Of a stretch of 14,736 nt of DNA, positions 1 to 6,691 are shown in pieces. The stretch comes from Syntrophomonadaceae bacterium. Lineage in GTDB: Bacteria; Bacillota; Dethiobacteria; DTU022; UBA8154. The position numbers were made by a program, and so were the translations under genes. Below the pieces are notes generated by a model, which saw only the letters and a program-made list of their open reading frames with translations, did no database searches and was not told the DNA's origin. The stretch is taken from NCBI GenBank assembly GCA_007122565.1, contig SKTJ01000054.1, positions 1 through 14,736 on the forward strand. Reading direction: 5' to 3'. Each line of letters begins with the position of its first letter. Position 1 is the stretch's first letter.

Positions 1-1020
1 AAAAAAGCGTTGGATGAAGGTTATACCCACTATGTTCTCCCCGTTGAGGGATTGACAGAGCTGAGGGAGGCTATTGCACGGAAGCTTTTAAAAGAGAATG
101 ACATCCATGCTGACCCTGCCAGTGAAATTCTCGTTACTGCCGGTGTGCAGGAGGCGACAAATGTTGCTGTGCTCAGTTTGATCAATCCGGGCGATGAAGT
201 AATTATGCCCGAACCATATTATTATTCAGATCCGCTGGCCGTAATGCTGGCGGGGGGCACCCCTGTCTATACCCAGTTGAAAGAAACAAATGACTACCGC
301 CTCGACTTAAAAGATTTGGAAAGTAAGATTACTCCCAAAACCAAAGCCATTTTTTTTATTTCGCCAAACTGTCCAACGGGCGCAGTTTTCCCTAAAGAGG
401 ACCTACAAGCGCTGGCGAAGCTTGCTAAAGAGAAAAACATCTTCATTATAACGGATGAGATTTACGAAAGGCTCGTTTATGATGACCATAAACATTACAG
501 CATTGCTTCTTTCCCCGATGCCAGGGAATTAACTGTATCCATGTTTGGTTTTTCCAAAGCCTATGCCATGACGGGATGGAGAATCGGCTTCCTTGTTGCT
601 CCTGCTAAGCTGGTGCAAGTTATGCTGGAACTTCACGGTCAATTGGTTATCGGTGCCAACTCTATTGCCCAAAAAGCAGCAGTAACGGCATTAAACGCAC
701 CTCAGGATTGTGTGGAGCAAATGCGCAGGGACTACGAAGAGCGTAGAAATGTTTTTGTGGAAGGGTTGAACCGCTTGGGTTTCAGCTGTAAACCACCTCA
801 GGGATCATTTTATATCTACGCAAATATGGCGTCTTTTAATATGCCATCTCTGGAATTAGCCAAACATCTGGCTAAAGAGGCAAGGGTAATAGGATATCCG
901 GGCACAGCTTATACCAAGGATCAAAGTGGTAATAATTATCTCAGATTTGCCTATACAAAAGACATTGGACAGTTAAGAACGGCTCTGGAAAGGATAGAAA
1001 AAGCAATAAAAAAACTTTAA
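1..1020 (+). CDS. Class I (AspC-like) pyridoxal-phosphate aminotransferase, 5' end missing
   Basis: This should be a cytoplasmic PLP-dependent aminotransferase that moves an amino group between an amino acid and a 2-oxo acid. The reading frame is open from base 1 (K-K-A-L-D-E-G-Y-T-H-Y, the usual first conserved block of the family), so the start lies upstream of the window. Judged against the paralogue at 2624, about 45-50 residues are missing. The TTG at base 10 is an internal Leu codon. Landmarks by visible codon are the SPNCPTG block (122-128), Asp152 and Tyr155 in TDEIY, the Schiff-base lysine at 186 in SKAYAMTGWRIG, and the carboxylate-binding Arg315 near the C-terminus. The residue just before PTG, almost always Asn in this fold, is Cys (codon 124). 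The gene ends 16 bases before the likely start of the next one, so the two are probably cotranscribed. Substrate is unknown; an aspartate, alanine or aromatic enzyme are all possible. Confidence 0.93.
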   Translation, partial: KKALDEGYTHYVLPVEGLTELREAIARKLLKENDIHADPASEILVTAGVQEATNVAVLSLINPGDEVIMPEPYYYSDPLAVMLAGGTPVYTQLKETNDYRLDLKDLESKITPKTKAIFFISPNCPTGAVFPKEDLQALAKLAKEKNIFIITDEIYERLVYDDHKHYSIASFPDARELTVSMFGFSKAYAMTGWRIGFLVAPAKLVQVMLELHGQLVIGANSIAQKAAVTALNAPQDCVEQMRRDYEERRNVFVEGLNRLGFSCKPPQGSFYIYANMASFNMPSLELAKHLAKEARVIGYPGTAYTKDQSGNNYLRFAYTKDIGQLRTALERIEKAIKKL

Positions 1021-1036
1021 CTTGGAGAAAGAATTG

Positions 1037-2236
1037 GTGATTAAGATGGAGCGACTAACCTATTTACAGGAAAAAGGGATTACTTACCTGGATAATGCCT
1101 GCATGGGTTTGGCGTCGCCGGAACTGCTGCAGGAAGCAAAGGCGATGCTCTCCAAAATAGAAGAATTTAATTATATGGACCCGGCCAATCGCTTTTTAGA
1201 ATTGCATGAATATTTCCCCCGGGCAAAAGAGATTGTTTCCCGGCTGATGGGCGTTAATGCCGCAGAAATTGCTTTGGTGGAAAGCACTACCCACGGCTTG
1301 GGGCTTGTGGCTAACAGCCTCCCCCTTAATAGGGGCGACAATGTTTTAGTTTGTGACCTTGAGTTTTTTCCTACCACTCTTTGCTGGAGGAAAAAGCAAA
1401 AAGAAATGGGAGTGGAAGTAAGACCTGTCCCTAACAGCACCGGAGAAGTAAAAGTTTCCGACTTTGCGGCAAAAATAGATAAAAACACCAAAGCAATTGC
1501 AGTGAGTTCTGTGCAGGAAGCCAACGGATTCAGGGTTGATCTTAAAGCGTTAAGTAAACTTGCCAGAAGTAATGATCTGTACCTGATCGTAGACGGGATT
1601 CAGGAAGCAGGAGCGTTAAAGGTGGATCTTGCTGAACTTGATGTTGATGTTTATTGTGCCGGAGGCGTGAAATGGATTTGTAATCCCATGGGTATGGGCT
1701 TTCTCTATGTTAATAAGCGGATCATGGAAACGCTTAATCCTGATTTTTGGGGTTACTTTAACTCTCTCGAACCTGACGGAGGCTGGGATAATTACCTTGG
1801 TTCGCCGGAGAGGACTCCCTTTGATCCGATCAGGTTGACTGCCACGACACAAAAATTTGAAACGGGCGGCACCGGCAACTGCCTGGGGGCCCTGGGCCTT
1901 TACAGTGCGATTAAAAAAATATTAACAGTTGGTATTGAAAATATAGAGGAAAAAGTGATATCTTTAAACGATCACCTGATCGACGGTTTATCTGAACTGG
2001 GTTTGGAGTTTTCAAGCAATAACAGCCCCCTAAACCGGTCCGGCATTACAACTTTTAATCTTCCGGAAGGGATGAAGCAGGAAAGGGAATTAGAAAGATG
2101 GTTAACTAAGCATAATATATACACTACCCTGCGCTATACGTCCGGGGTAGGAGGAATAAGGGTTTCCCCCCATTATTATAACTCCCGTGAAGATGTAGAG
2201 CGGCTCCTGGACTCAGTGGAAGGTTTTCTTAAATAA
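1037..2236 (+). CDS. Class V aminotransferase-fold PLP enzyme (SufS/epimerase-like)
   Basis: This is a fold-type I PLP enzyme of the class V superfamily (cysteine desulfurases, isopenicillin N epimerase-like proteins, serine-type aminotransferases). From the GTG start, Asp186 (VDG) should hold the PLP ring nitrogen and Lys212 in GGVKW should form the Schiff base. The C-terminal block SGVGGIRVSPHYYN is typical of the superfamily. The mobile-loop cysteine of SufS/CsdA-type desulfurases is not visible; the corresponding stretch reads LRYTSGVGG. I therefore call it a lyase, epimerase or aminotransferase of unknown substrate rather than a desulfurase. Start choice: a longer frame could begin at TTG 1022, but the only good ribosome site (GGAGAAAG, 1024-1031) would then lie inside it. 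That site fits GTG 1037 best; TTG 1034 or ATG 1046 are alternatives. Length of about 399 residues is normal. It follows the previous aminotransferase by 16 bases, which suggests one operon. Confidence 0.88.
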   Translation: MIKMERLTYLQEKGITYLDNACMGLASPELLQEAKAMLSKIEEFNYMDPANRFLELHEYFPRAKEIVSRLMGVNAAEIALVESTTHGLGLVANSLPLNRGDNVLVCDLEFFPTTLCWRKKQKEMGVEVRPVPNSTGEVKVSDFAAKIDKNTKAIAVSSVQEANGFRVDLKALSKLARSNDLYLIVDGIQEAGALKVDLAELDVDVYCAGGVKWICNPMGMGFLYVNKRIMETLNPDFWGYFNSLEPDGGWDNYLGSPERTPFDPIRLTATTQKFETGGTGNCLGALGLYSAIKKILTVGIENIEEKVISLNDHLIDGLSELGLEFSSNNSPLNRSGITTFNLPEGMKQERELERWLTKHNIYTTLRYTSGVGGIRVSPHYYNSREDVERLLDSVEGFLK

Positions 2237-2293
2237 TAAAGAAAAAGCACTAAAAAAAAGGTAACAACTCAGCACTCTTGAAAATAGCACAAA

Positions 2294-2498
2294 GGGGTTC
2301 AGGATTACCTGTGAGTAACCGTTCAGGCTCGATAAAAAGGCTTTGTCGGACCGGGGTTTCCACATGCTACGTGTTTGAGCGCAGCGAGCCAAAGCATGTG
2401 AGCCGGGTCGGCAAAGGCAACCCCTGTATCTTTAACTTGAGACTGCGGTTTCGAACAGATATCCTGAATCCCGCTACAAATTATACCTGAGTAGTCAC
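2294..2498 (+). repeat. Interspersed hairpin repeat, copy 1 (MITE-like)
   Basis: Bases 2335-2498 match the reverse complement of 14573-14736 without any gap. I count 2 mismatches in the first ~132 bases (2335-2466) and about 7 in the last 32. The unit has a large imperfect hairpin (2339-2418) whose tip is a perfect 8-bp stem, CACATGCT with AGCATGTG, around a GAGCGCAGCGAGC loop. Its ends carry imperfect inverted repeats: GGGGTTCAGGATTACCTGT at 2294-2312, and its approximate complement at about 2454-2473. This looks like a non-autonomous miniature element or REP-like repeat. A short open frame crosses it but has no ribosome site and follows the hairpin, so I do not call a gene. It accounts for most of the 387-base gene-free stretch 2237-2623. 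Confidence 0.85.
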
Positions 2499-2529
2499 AA
2501 AAAAAGTATTATTTAACGTTTAAGGAAGA

Positions 2530-2557
2530 CAGAAATTGCACGACATTTCTGTATAAT
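2530..2557 (+). promoter_or_regulatory. Putative promoter with inverted repeat upstream of second aminotransferase
   Basis: A perfect -10 hexamer TATAAT lies at 2552-2557, 66 bases before the TTG start of the next gene. Directly upstream is a 7-bp perfect inverted repeat, CAGAAAT (2530-2536) and ATTTCTG (2545-2551). It occupies the place where a -35 box would be, and no good -35 is seen (ACAGAA with 17-bp spacing). This arrangement suggests an activator- or repressor-controlled promoter, but that is inference from position alone. Confidence 0.45.
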
Positions 2558-2623
2558 TAAATTTATCAATGAATGATCCTTATTATATATGTTGAATAAT
2601 CCTGGGGAAAGGAGTCGGTTACA

Positions 2624-3790
2624 TTGCAAAAGTATTTATCAAAGCGTACGCAAATAATAAAACTTTCACCGATACGGGAGATCTTTGAGATGGCTTCACA
2701 GACCCCGGGACTTGTCCGGCTGGAAGTGGGCCAACCGGACTTCCCTACGCCGACACATATCCTGGAAGCCGTACGTGATGCCCTTCAGGAGGGGCATATC
2801 GGGTATTCGTCTGCAGCCGGGATGCTGGAAACAAGGCAAGCCCTGGCAAAAAGGCTTCTTGAGGATTACGGGTTCCTTTTTGATGCAGAAAAGGAGGCTG
2901 TTATTTGTAACGGGGCCAGCGCAGCTATTTACCTGACTATCCGTTCAATCATAGATCCCGGTGACGAAGTGCTAAGGCCCGATCCCGGTTGGGCCCAGTA
3001 TGACGGGGTCATCCTGAATGCAGACGGATTTCCTGTCCCCTACCCCCTCATCCCGGAAAAGGGTTTTGCTCTGGATTTTGACGCCCTGCAAAAACTTGTT
3101 ACTTCCAGGACAAAAGCAATTATTATTAATTCCCCCAGCAATCCCACGGGGAGTGTAATCACGCAAGATCAGTTGAAAGTGTTGCTTGAGTTTGCAATAA
3201 AAAACGATATTCTGATTATCTCAGACGAGGCATACGATAAAATTATCTACGATAGGGAGCATGTTCCCCTATCCTTACTGGAGAAGGAGTTTGATCGCGT
3301 TGTTACCGTGGGAAGCTGTTCGAAGAATTATGCCATGTGTGGTTGGCGCATAGGCTATGCTATCGGACCGGCCTCGATTATGAATCAGGTTATGAAATTT
3401 CAGTCACTGGTTAATTTATGTCCTAACTATATTTCAGAAAAAGCTGCCTTTGCAGCCCTTAACAGCCCGCAAACGGCTGTTGCGGAGATGAGGGATGAAT
3501 ACAAGAGGCGGCGTGAAATTTTTATTAAGGGTCTGAATGAAATTCCTGGCGTAAAATGTGCTATGCCAGAGGGAGCATTTTATGCCTTCGCTGATGTTTC
3601 CGCGTACAACATGGATGACTGGGATTTTACACGATATCTCATTAATGAGGTGAAGGTAACCTGTATTCCCGGGAGTTCATTTGGAGATAAGGGGAAGGGT
3701 TTTGTGCGGTTTTCCTATGCCAGTTCCCAGGATAACCTTAATGAAGGATTAAGACGGATGAAACAACATCTGCCGAATCTTTTAAAATAG
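2624..3790 (+). CDS. Class I (AspC-like) pyridoxal-phosphate aminotransferase
   Basis: This is a complete 388-residue cytoplasmic aminotransferase of the AspC / class I-II family. The PLP-site residues are intact: Asn173 in SPSNPTG, Asp201 and Tyr204 in SDEAYD, Schiff-base Lys234 in SKNYAMCGWRIG, and the substrate-carboxylate Arg362 near the C-terminus. The TTG start at 2624 is supported by AAAGGAG at 2608-2614, nine bases upstream; the next in-frame ATG (2690) would remove the normal N-terminal region. It is a paralogue of the truncated enzyme at the left edge, with similar MRDEYKRRRE and C-terminal blocks. It has its own putative promoter and a strong terminator 32 bases downstream, so it appears to be a single-gene transcript. 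Amino donor and acceptor cannot be told from the sequence; aspartate or aromatic amino acids are plausible given iorAB nearby. Confidence 0.95.
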   Translation: MQKYLSKRTQIIKLSPIREIFEMASQTPGLVRLEVGQPDFPTPTHILEAVRDALQEGHIGYSSAAGMLETRQALAKRLLEDYGFLFDAEKEAVICNGASAAIYLTIRSIIDPGDEVLRPDPGWAQYDGVILNADGFPVPYPLIPEKGFALDFDALQKLVTSRTKAIIINSPSNPTGSVITQDQLKVLLEFAIKNDILIISDEAYDKIIYDREHVPLSLLEKEFDRVVTVGSCSKNYAMCGWRIGYAIGPASIMNQVMKFQSLVNLCPNYISEKAAFAALNSPQTAVAEMRDEYKRRREIFIKGLNEIPGVKCAMPEGAFYAFADVSAYNMDDWDFTRYLINEVKVTCIPGSSFGDKGKGFVRFSYASSQDNLNEGLRRMKQHLPNLLK

Positions 3791-3821
3791 ATGAAGCCAG
3801 CGCTGGAAAATGGATGTAACC

Positions 3822-3861
3822 CTGGACCCCCGCGCATAATGGGATGGGGGTCCAGCTTTTT
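3822..3861 (+). terminator. Rho-independent terminator after second aminotransferase
   Basis: A perfect 10-bp stem, CTGGACCCCC (3822-3831) with GGGGGTCCAG (3846-3855), is followed by CTTTTT. It should end transcription of the aminotransferase and insulate the regulator downstream. A separate small palindrome, CCAGCGCTGG, sits at 3797-3806 just after the stop codon. Confidence 0.9.
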
Positions 3862-3961
3862 GTGAAATATGGTAATCTATTAAAATTGGACAAAGTAGTG
3901 TGGATTTAAGAGAATCGATGAGGTAATTTCTTTAGAGGGACCTGTATTAAAAATAATGAAT

Positions 3962-3990
3962 TTGTATATTACTTGTATTTTATTTATACT
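3962..3990 (+). promoter_or_regulatory. Putative sigma-A promoter of the GntR regulator gene
   Basis: A -35-like TTGTAT (3962-3967) is separated by 17 bases from a -10 TATACT (3985-3990). Transcription would start near 3997, at the left edge of the palindromic operator. The surroundings are AT-rich, as expected for a Bacillota promoter. Confidence 0.6.
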
Positions 3991-3997
3991 TTAGGAA

Positions 3998-4022
3998 AGT
4001 ATGCTTGTCTGACAAGTATACT
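3998..4022. promoter_or_regulatory. Palindromic operator for the GntR/FadR-type regulator
   Basis: This is a 25-base palindrome of two 12-base arms around a central T; the arms (AGTATGCTTGTC and GACAAGTATACT) match at 11 of 12 positions. Its core TTGTCTGACAA fits exactly the TNGTNNNACNA pattern known for FadR/FCD-class GntR regulators. A second, less perfect half-palindrome (ACTTG-GTGA-CAAGT) overlaps its right side at about 4020-4033. It sits over the predicted transcription start of the regulator gene, which implies autorepression. Confidence 0.75.
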
Positions 4023-4071
4023 TGGTGACAAGTGAGAAGCCTTAACCAGAATGAACAGAGGAGGCTATGCA

Positions 4072-4776
4072 GTGGAAAGATTAATGCTTAAAAGAAGCAG
4101 CTTAAGCGATAAAATTATTAATTATATTCAGTTGCAAATTCTGGAGGAAAAAGTTAATCCCGGGCAAATGCTGCCTTCGGAGAAGGAAATGTGTGATCTT
4201 TTTTCGGTGGGAAGAAGCACTGTAAGGGAAGCGGTAAAAGCTTTGGTGATGATCGGTCTCCTGGAGAAAAAAAGGGACGGTACATATGTCAAGGAACATT
4301 TTGATTTTGCCTTCCGTTCCCCAGTTGATTATAAATTAATCTTAAAACAGGTTAGCGAGCAAGACTTGCTGGAAGCAAGGCGTGTTCTTGAAGTTCAATT
4401 GGTGGGTTTGAGTGCCAAAAGAGCTACGCCTGAGGATCTGCAAGCCATACATAACATTATGGAACGTATGGAACAAAAAATAGGCGAAAATAAACTTGAG
4501 GACTATATCGTTGATGATGTTGACTTTCATCTGACGATTGCAAGCTCCGCTCATAATACTGTATTAACCCAACAAATCATGACGATTCGTGGACTGCTCA
4601 TTGATTTTCAGAAGAGGTTACTTGATTTGCCCATTATCCCTAAATGTCATCAGTATCATTGTCTGATCTATGAAGCAATTCGGGACCGTGATGCAACGAA
4701 AGCACAGACACTTATGCTTGCTCACCTGGAAGAAATAGAACATACCCTAAATGACATGAGTAAAGATAAACCATAA
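4072..4776 (+). CDS. GntR-family (FadR/FCD subfamily) transcriptional regulator
   Basis: This is a DNA-binding regulator of 234 residues: an N-terminal winged helix-turn-helix (about residues 5-70, with LPSEKEM and VGRSTVREAVKAL) and a C-terminal all-helical FCD ligand domain. The FCD metal or ligand residues are all visible: Asp149 and His153 (DVDFH), His196 (HCLIYEAI) and His218 (AHLEEIE). FCD proteins usually sense small carboxylates, which suits the TRAP genes that follow. Start choice: a longer frame begins at ATG 4051, but the strong ribosome site AGAGGAGG (4057-4064) lies inside it and is 7 bases before GTG 4072, so I prefer GTG. The gene is flanked by its own operator and a terminator. 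It most likely controls itself and the dctPQM genes. The effector is unknown. Confidence 0.92.
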   Translation: MERLMLKRSSLSDKIINYIQLQILEEKVNPGQMLPSEKEMCDLFSVGRSTVREAVKALVMIGLLEKKRDGTYVKEHFDFAFRSPVDYKLILKQVSEQDLLEARRVLEVQLVGLSAKRATPEDLQAIHNIMERMEQKIGENKLEDYIVDDVDFHLTIASSAHNTVLTQQIMTIRGLLIDFQKRLLDLPIIPKCHQYHCLIYEAIRDRDATKAQTLMLAHLEEIEHTLNDMSKDKP

Positions 4777-4779
4777 AAG

Positions 4780-4817
4780 AATTCTCCTTGCTGTTTTATG
4801 CAGCAAGGAGAATTTTC
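4780..4817 (+). terminator. Rho-independent terminator after the regulator gene
   Basis: A perfect 14-bp stem, AATTCTCCTTGCTG (4780-4793) with CAGCAAGGAGAATT (4801-4814), encloses a 7-base loop and runs into TTCT. It begins 4 bases after the regulator stop codon. The short U tract makes it weaker than the one at 3822, so some read-through into dctP is possible. Confidence 0.8.
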
Positions 4818-4842
4818 TACAGTATCAGTAATAGGGGGGATG

Positions 4843-4872
4843 TTGACTGCTAAAATGAAATCGCAGTAATGA
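4843..4872 (+). promoter_or_regulatory. Putative promoter of the TRAP operon
   Basis: A -35 TTGACT (4843-4848) is followed after 18 bases by a weak -10 TAATGA (4867-4872). A GCAAGTAT sequence at 4878-4885 resembles one arm of the regulator's palindrome (ACAAGTAT), but there is no full operator here. The -10 is poor, so confidence is modest. Confidence 0.4.
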
Positions 4873-4930
4873 TGGTTGCAAGTATGGAAGAAGTTTCTGC
4901 TTAATAAACTTAACAGGGGGTTATCAAACA

Positions 4931-5962
4931 ATGAAGAGATTCTTTTACTTTTTTCTAATTCTGGTAGTAATGGGAAGCTTATTGGTGGGATGTGCATCAG
5001 ATGCGCCGGCAGAACCTGGTAATGGTGCCGATCCTGGTAGTGAGCCTGCAGTTGACCCGATTGTTCTCTCGGCAGTTGGTTTCCTGCCACAGGACAACCT
5101 TATGTCCAGGCTGTTTTTTGAACTTGATGCGAATCTCCAGGAGATGACTGACGGCAAGATATCTATTCAGTGGTTCGGCGGACCGGAAGCTATCCCCGGA
5201 TTCGAGCAGCCCGATGCCGTAGCGAATGGTGTTGTAGACATTGCCATGGTAAGTGGTGCCTACTTTAAAGACCAGGAACCTGTTATGAGTGGTCTAAACA
5301 TGACGCCATTTAGCCCTACTGAGGAGAGAGAAAAAGGCGTGTTTGATTTTTTTGCTGAAAAGACCAAAAACGTTGGCCTGCATCTGTTAATGAGGGGAGA
5401 CTATCAAGTCAATACCTATTTCTGGAGCGTCGATAAATATGATAGCCCGCGAGACATGCAGGGGAAATCGTTCCGTTCAGATCCCCGCGTGAATATGGTC
5501 CTCAGGGATCTTGGATTGGATCCGGTCATTATTGACATGACAGACGTTTATCCTGCCTTGGAGCGGGGTGTTGTTGTGGGAGGTTCTCACCCGACTATTA
5601 TTGTTACACCTATGGGGCTACACGAAATGTACAATTACGTATATGAACCTGCCTTTATGGGAAGCGCAACGATTATAATCATGAACGCCAACACTTACGA
5701 CCAAATACCGGAAGAGCTACGGCAGGCATTTAACGACGCGGTCCTTAAAACAGAGCAAGAATATCTGGAGCATACTTTTGTGGAAGAGTATAATAAGTTT
5801 ATGGACCCATTCCTGGATGATGGCGGCGAAATTATCACCTGGACCGGTGAAGATGCCGACTGGTATATTGAAACAGCACACAAAGCGCTGTGGGATGAAA
5901 TGATGGAATTAGATTCGGAAGCTACACAAGAACTCATGGAACTGTTTGGTGTTGATTTTTAA
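4931..5962 (+). CDS. dctP: TRAP transporter substrate-binding lipoprotein (DctP family)
   Basis: This is the extracytoplasmic solute receptor of a tripartite ATP-independent periplasmic (TRAP) transporter. It captures a carboxylate and delivers it to the membrane pair encoded downstream. The N-terminus is a lipoprotein signal: MKR, a hydrophobic run, then the lipobox LVGC with Cys21 as the lipid-anchored residue. This is how Gram-positive-type cells hold such receptors at the membrane. A Gly/Pro/Glu-rich linker (about 22-40) precedes the DctP domain. Arg182 in MQGKSFR sits where the family has its carboxylate-binding arginine, so the ligand is probably an organic acid. Length of 343 residues is normal. 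AGGGGG at 4915-4920 supports the ATG start. A strong hairpin follows the stop codon. The ligand cannot be named from the sequence. Confidence 0.93.
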   Translation: MKRFFYFFLILVVMGSLLVGCASDAPAEPGNGADPGSEPAVDPIVLSAVGFLPQDNLMSRLFFELDANLQEMTDGKISIQWFGGPEAIPGFEQPDAVANGVVDIAMVSGAYFKDQEPVMSGLNMTPFSPTEEREKGVFDFFAEKTKNVGLHLLMRGDYQVNTYFWSVDKYDSPRDMQGKSFRSDPRVNMVLRDLGLDPVIIDMTDVYPALERGVVVGGSHPTIIVTPMGLHEMYNYVYEPAFMGSATIIIMNANTYDQIPEELRQAFNDAVLKTEQEYLEHTFVEEYNKFMDPFLDDGGEIITWTGEDADWYIETAHKALWDEMMELDSEATQELMELFGVDF

Positions 5963-6005
5963 TTAACAATTGCAGCTTATCAGTTTACGTTAAAGTAGTA
6001 GTTTA

Positions 6006-6055
6006 CGTTAGAGTTTTACGGGGCATCTTTTTCGGCCCCGTAAAACTAACTAACG
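6006..6055 (+). terminator. Long hairpin between dctP and dctQ (attenuator or mRNA stabiliser)
   Basis: An unbroken 13-bp stem (6012-6024 with 6035-6047; GTTTTACGGGGC with GCCCCGTAAAAC at its core) is extended by a further 6 bp, CGTTAG with CTAACG, across a 2-base bulge. The loop is ATCTTTTTCG. No run of T follows, so it is not a classic full terminator. Upstream, GTTTACGTTA occurs twice (5983-5992 and 6001-6010). Such a structure between the receptor gene and the membrane genes would make the receptor more abundant by partial termination or 3'-end protection. Confidence 0.7.
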
Positions 6056-6117
6056 CTTACGTTTTACCTAACTCGCTCAACGAAGCTTTTCGCCAATTGG
6101 AAAGAGGTAAATAACCT

Positions 6118-6675
6118 ATGAAGCTGCTTGGAAAGCTTGCCTCAGCTTATGACCACCTTTTAACAGGTTTAAGTATGCTTACAGGCGTTTTAATTCTTTT
6201 TATGGCCGCGCTGGTAAGTACTAATATTACGATGCGGACACTGCTTAGTAGATCCATCCCGGGAACTATTGAAATATGCGAATGGATCCTATTGCTTATT
6301 CCATTTTTGGGCGCTGCCTGGCTTCTAAGGAATGACGGCCACGTTCGGATGGACCTGTTTATACAGATGTTAAATACGAAAAGCAGGTATATATTAAGCA
6401 TCTTTACGTCAATTGTTGTTTCTTTAGTATGCTCTCTGTTCTTTTGGTTTGTTGCCTCAAACACGGTGAAGTATTACATTACCGGTGCCTACAGGCCTTC
6501 AGTATTGAGTCTTCCCACTTATATATTCAGTGGGATCATGGCTGCCGGTTTTTTATTTATTGCCATCCAATCCCTTAGAAATACGGCCAGATATGCATTA
6601 AAGTTAAAGCAGGAAAAAAAGGCATTACGTGGTGAAACTGATCGAATCAGCTCTCCCGAATCGGAGTGGAGGTAG
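6118..6675 (+). CDS. dctQ: TRAP transporter small permease subunit (DctQ family)
   Basis: This is the small four-helix membrane subunit of the TRAP transporter, which pairs with DctM and docks the binding protein. Four hydrophobic segments are visible at about residues 15-37, 45-67, 84-110 and 123-146. The motif CEWILLLIPFLGAAWLLRNDGHVRMDLF is spread over the second helix and the loop after it, with the conserved HVRMD stretch typical of DctQ. The length of 185 residues and the charged C-terminal tail are normal. AAAGAGGT ends about 10 bases before the ATG. It follows dctP after 155 bases containing the hairpin and precedes dctM by 16 bases. Confidence 0.9.
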   Translation: MKLLGKLASAYDHLLTGLSMLTGVLILFMAALVSTNITMRTLLSRSIPGTIEICEWILLLIPFLGAAWLLRNDGHVRMDLFIQMLNTKSRYILSIFTSIVVSLVCSLFFWFVASNTVKYYITGAYRPSVLSLPTYIFSGIMAAGFLFIAIQSLRNTARYALKLKQEKKALRGETDRISSPESEWR

Positions 6676-6691
6676 ATGGGGGTTATTTAAT

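Noticed and set aside
10..12. TTG at base 10 as the start of the first aminotransferase
   Set aside because: The frame is open to base 1 and the conserved first block continues upstream of it. The N-terminal part of the family is missing, so the gene is cut by the window.
1171..1852. Minus-strand open frames inside the class V enzyme gene, and many similar ones elsewhere
   Set aside because: They are shadows of strong + strand genes, with no ribosome sites or recognisable domains.
2278..2490. A 70-codon open frame between the class V enzyme and the second aminotransferase
   Set aside because: It lies across the hairpin repeat, has no ribosome site, and its protein would be dictated by the inverted repeat. 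The frame is a by-product of the repeat.
4840..4904. Two tiny frames before dctP (MLTAKMKSQ and MMVASMEEVSA), overlapping by TAATG
   Set aside because: They have 9 and 11 codons, the ribosome site is absent or too close, and they overlap the putative promoter. There is nothing to support a leader peptide beyond the overlap itself.
6629..6691. Upstream extension of dctM overlapping dctQ
   Set aside because: The added residues are hydrophilic and precede the normal N-terminal helix; ATG 6692 has a suitable G-rich ribosome site.
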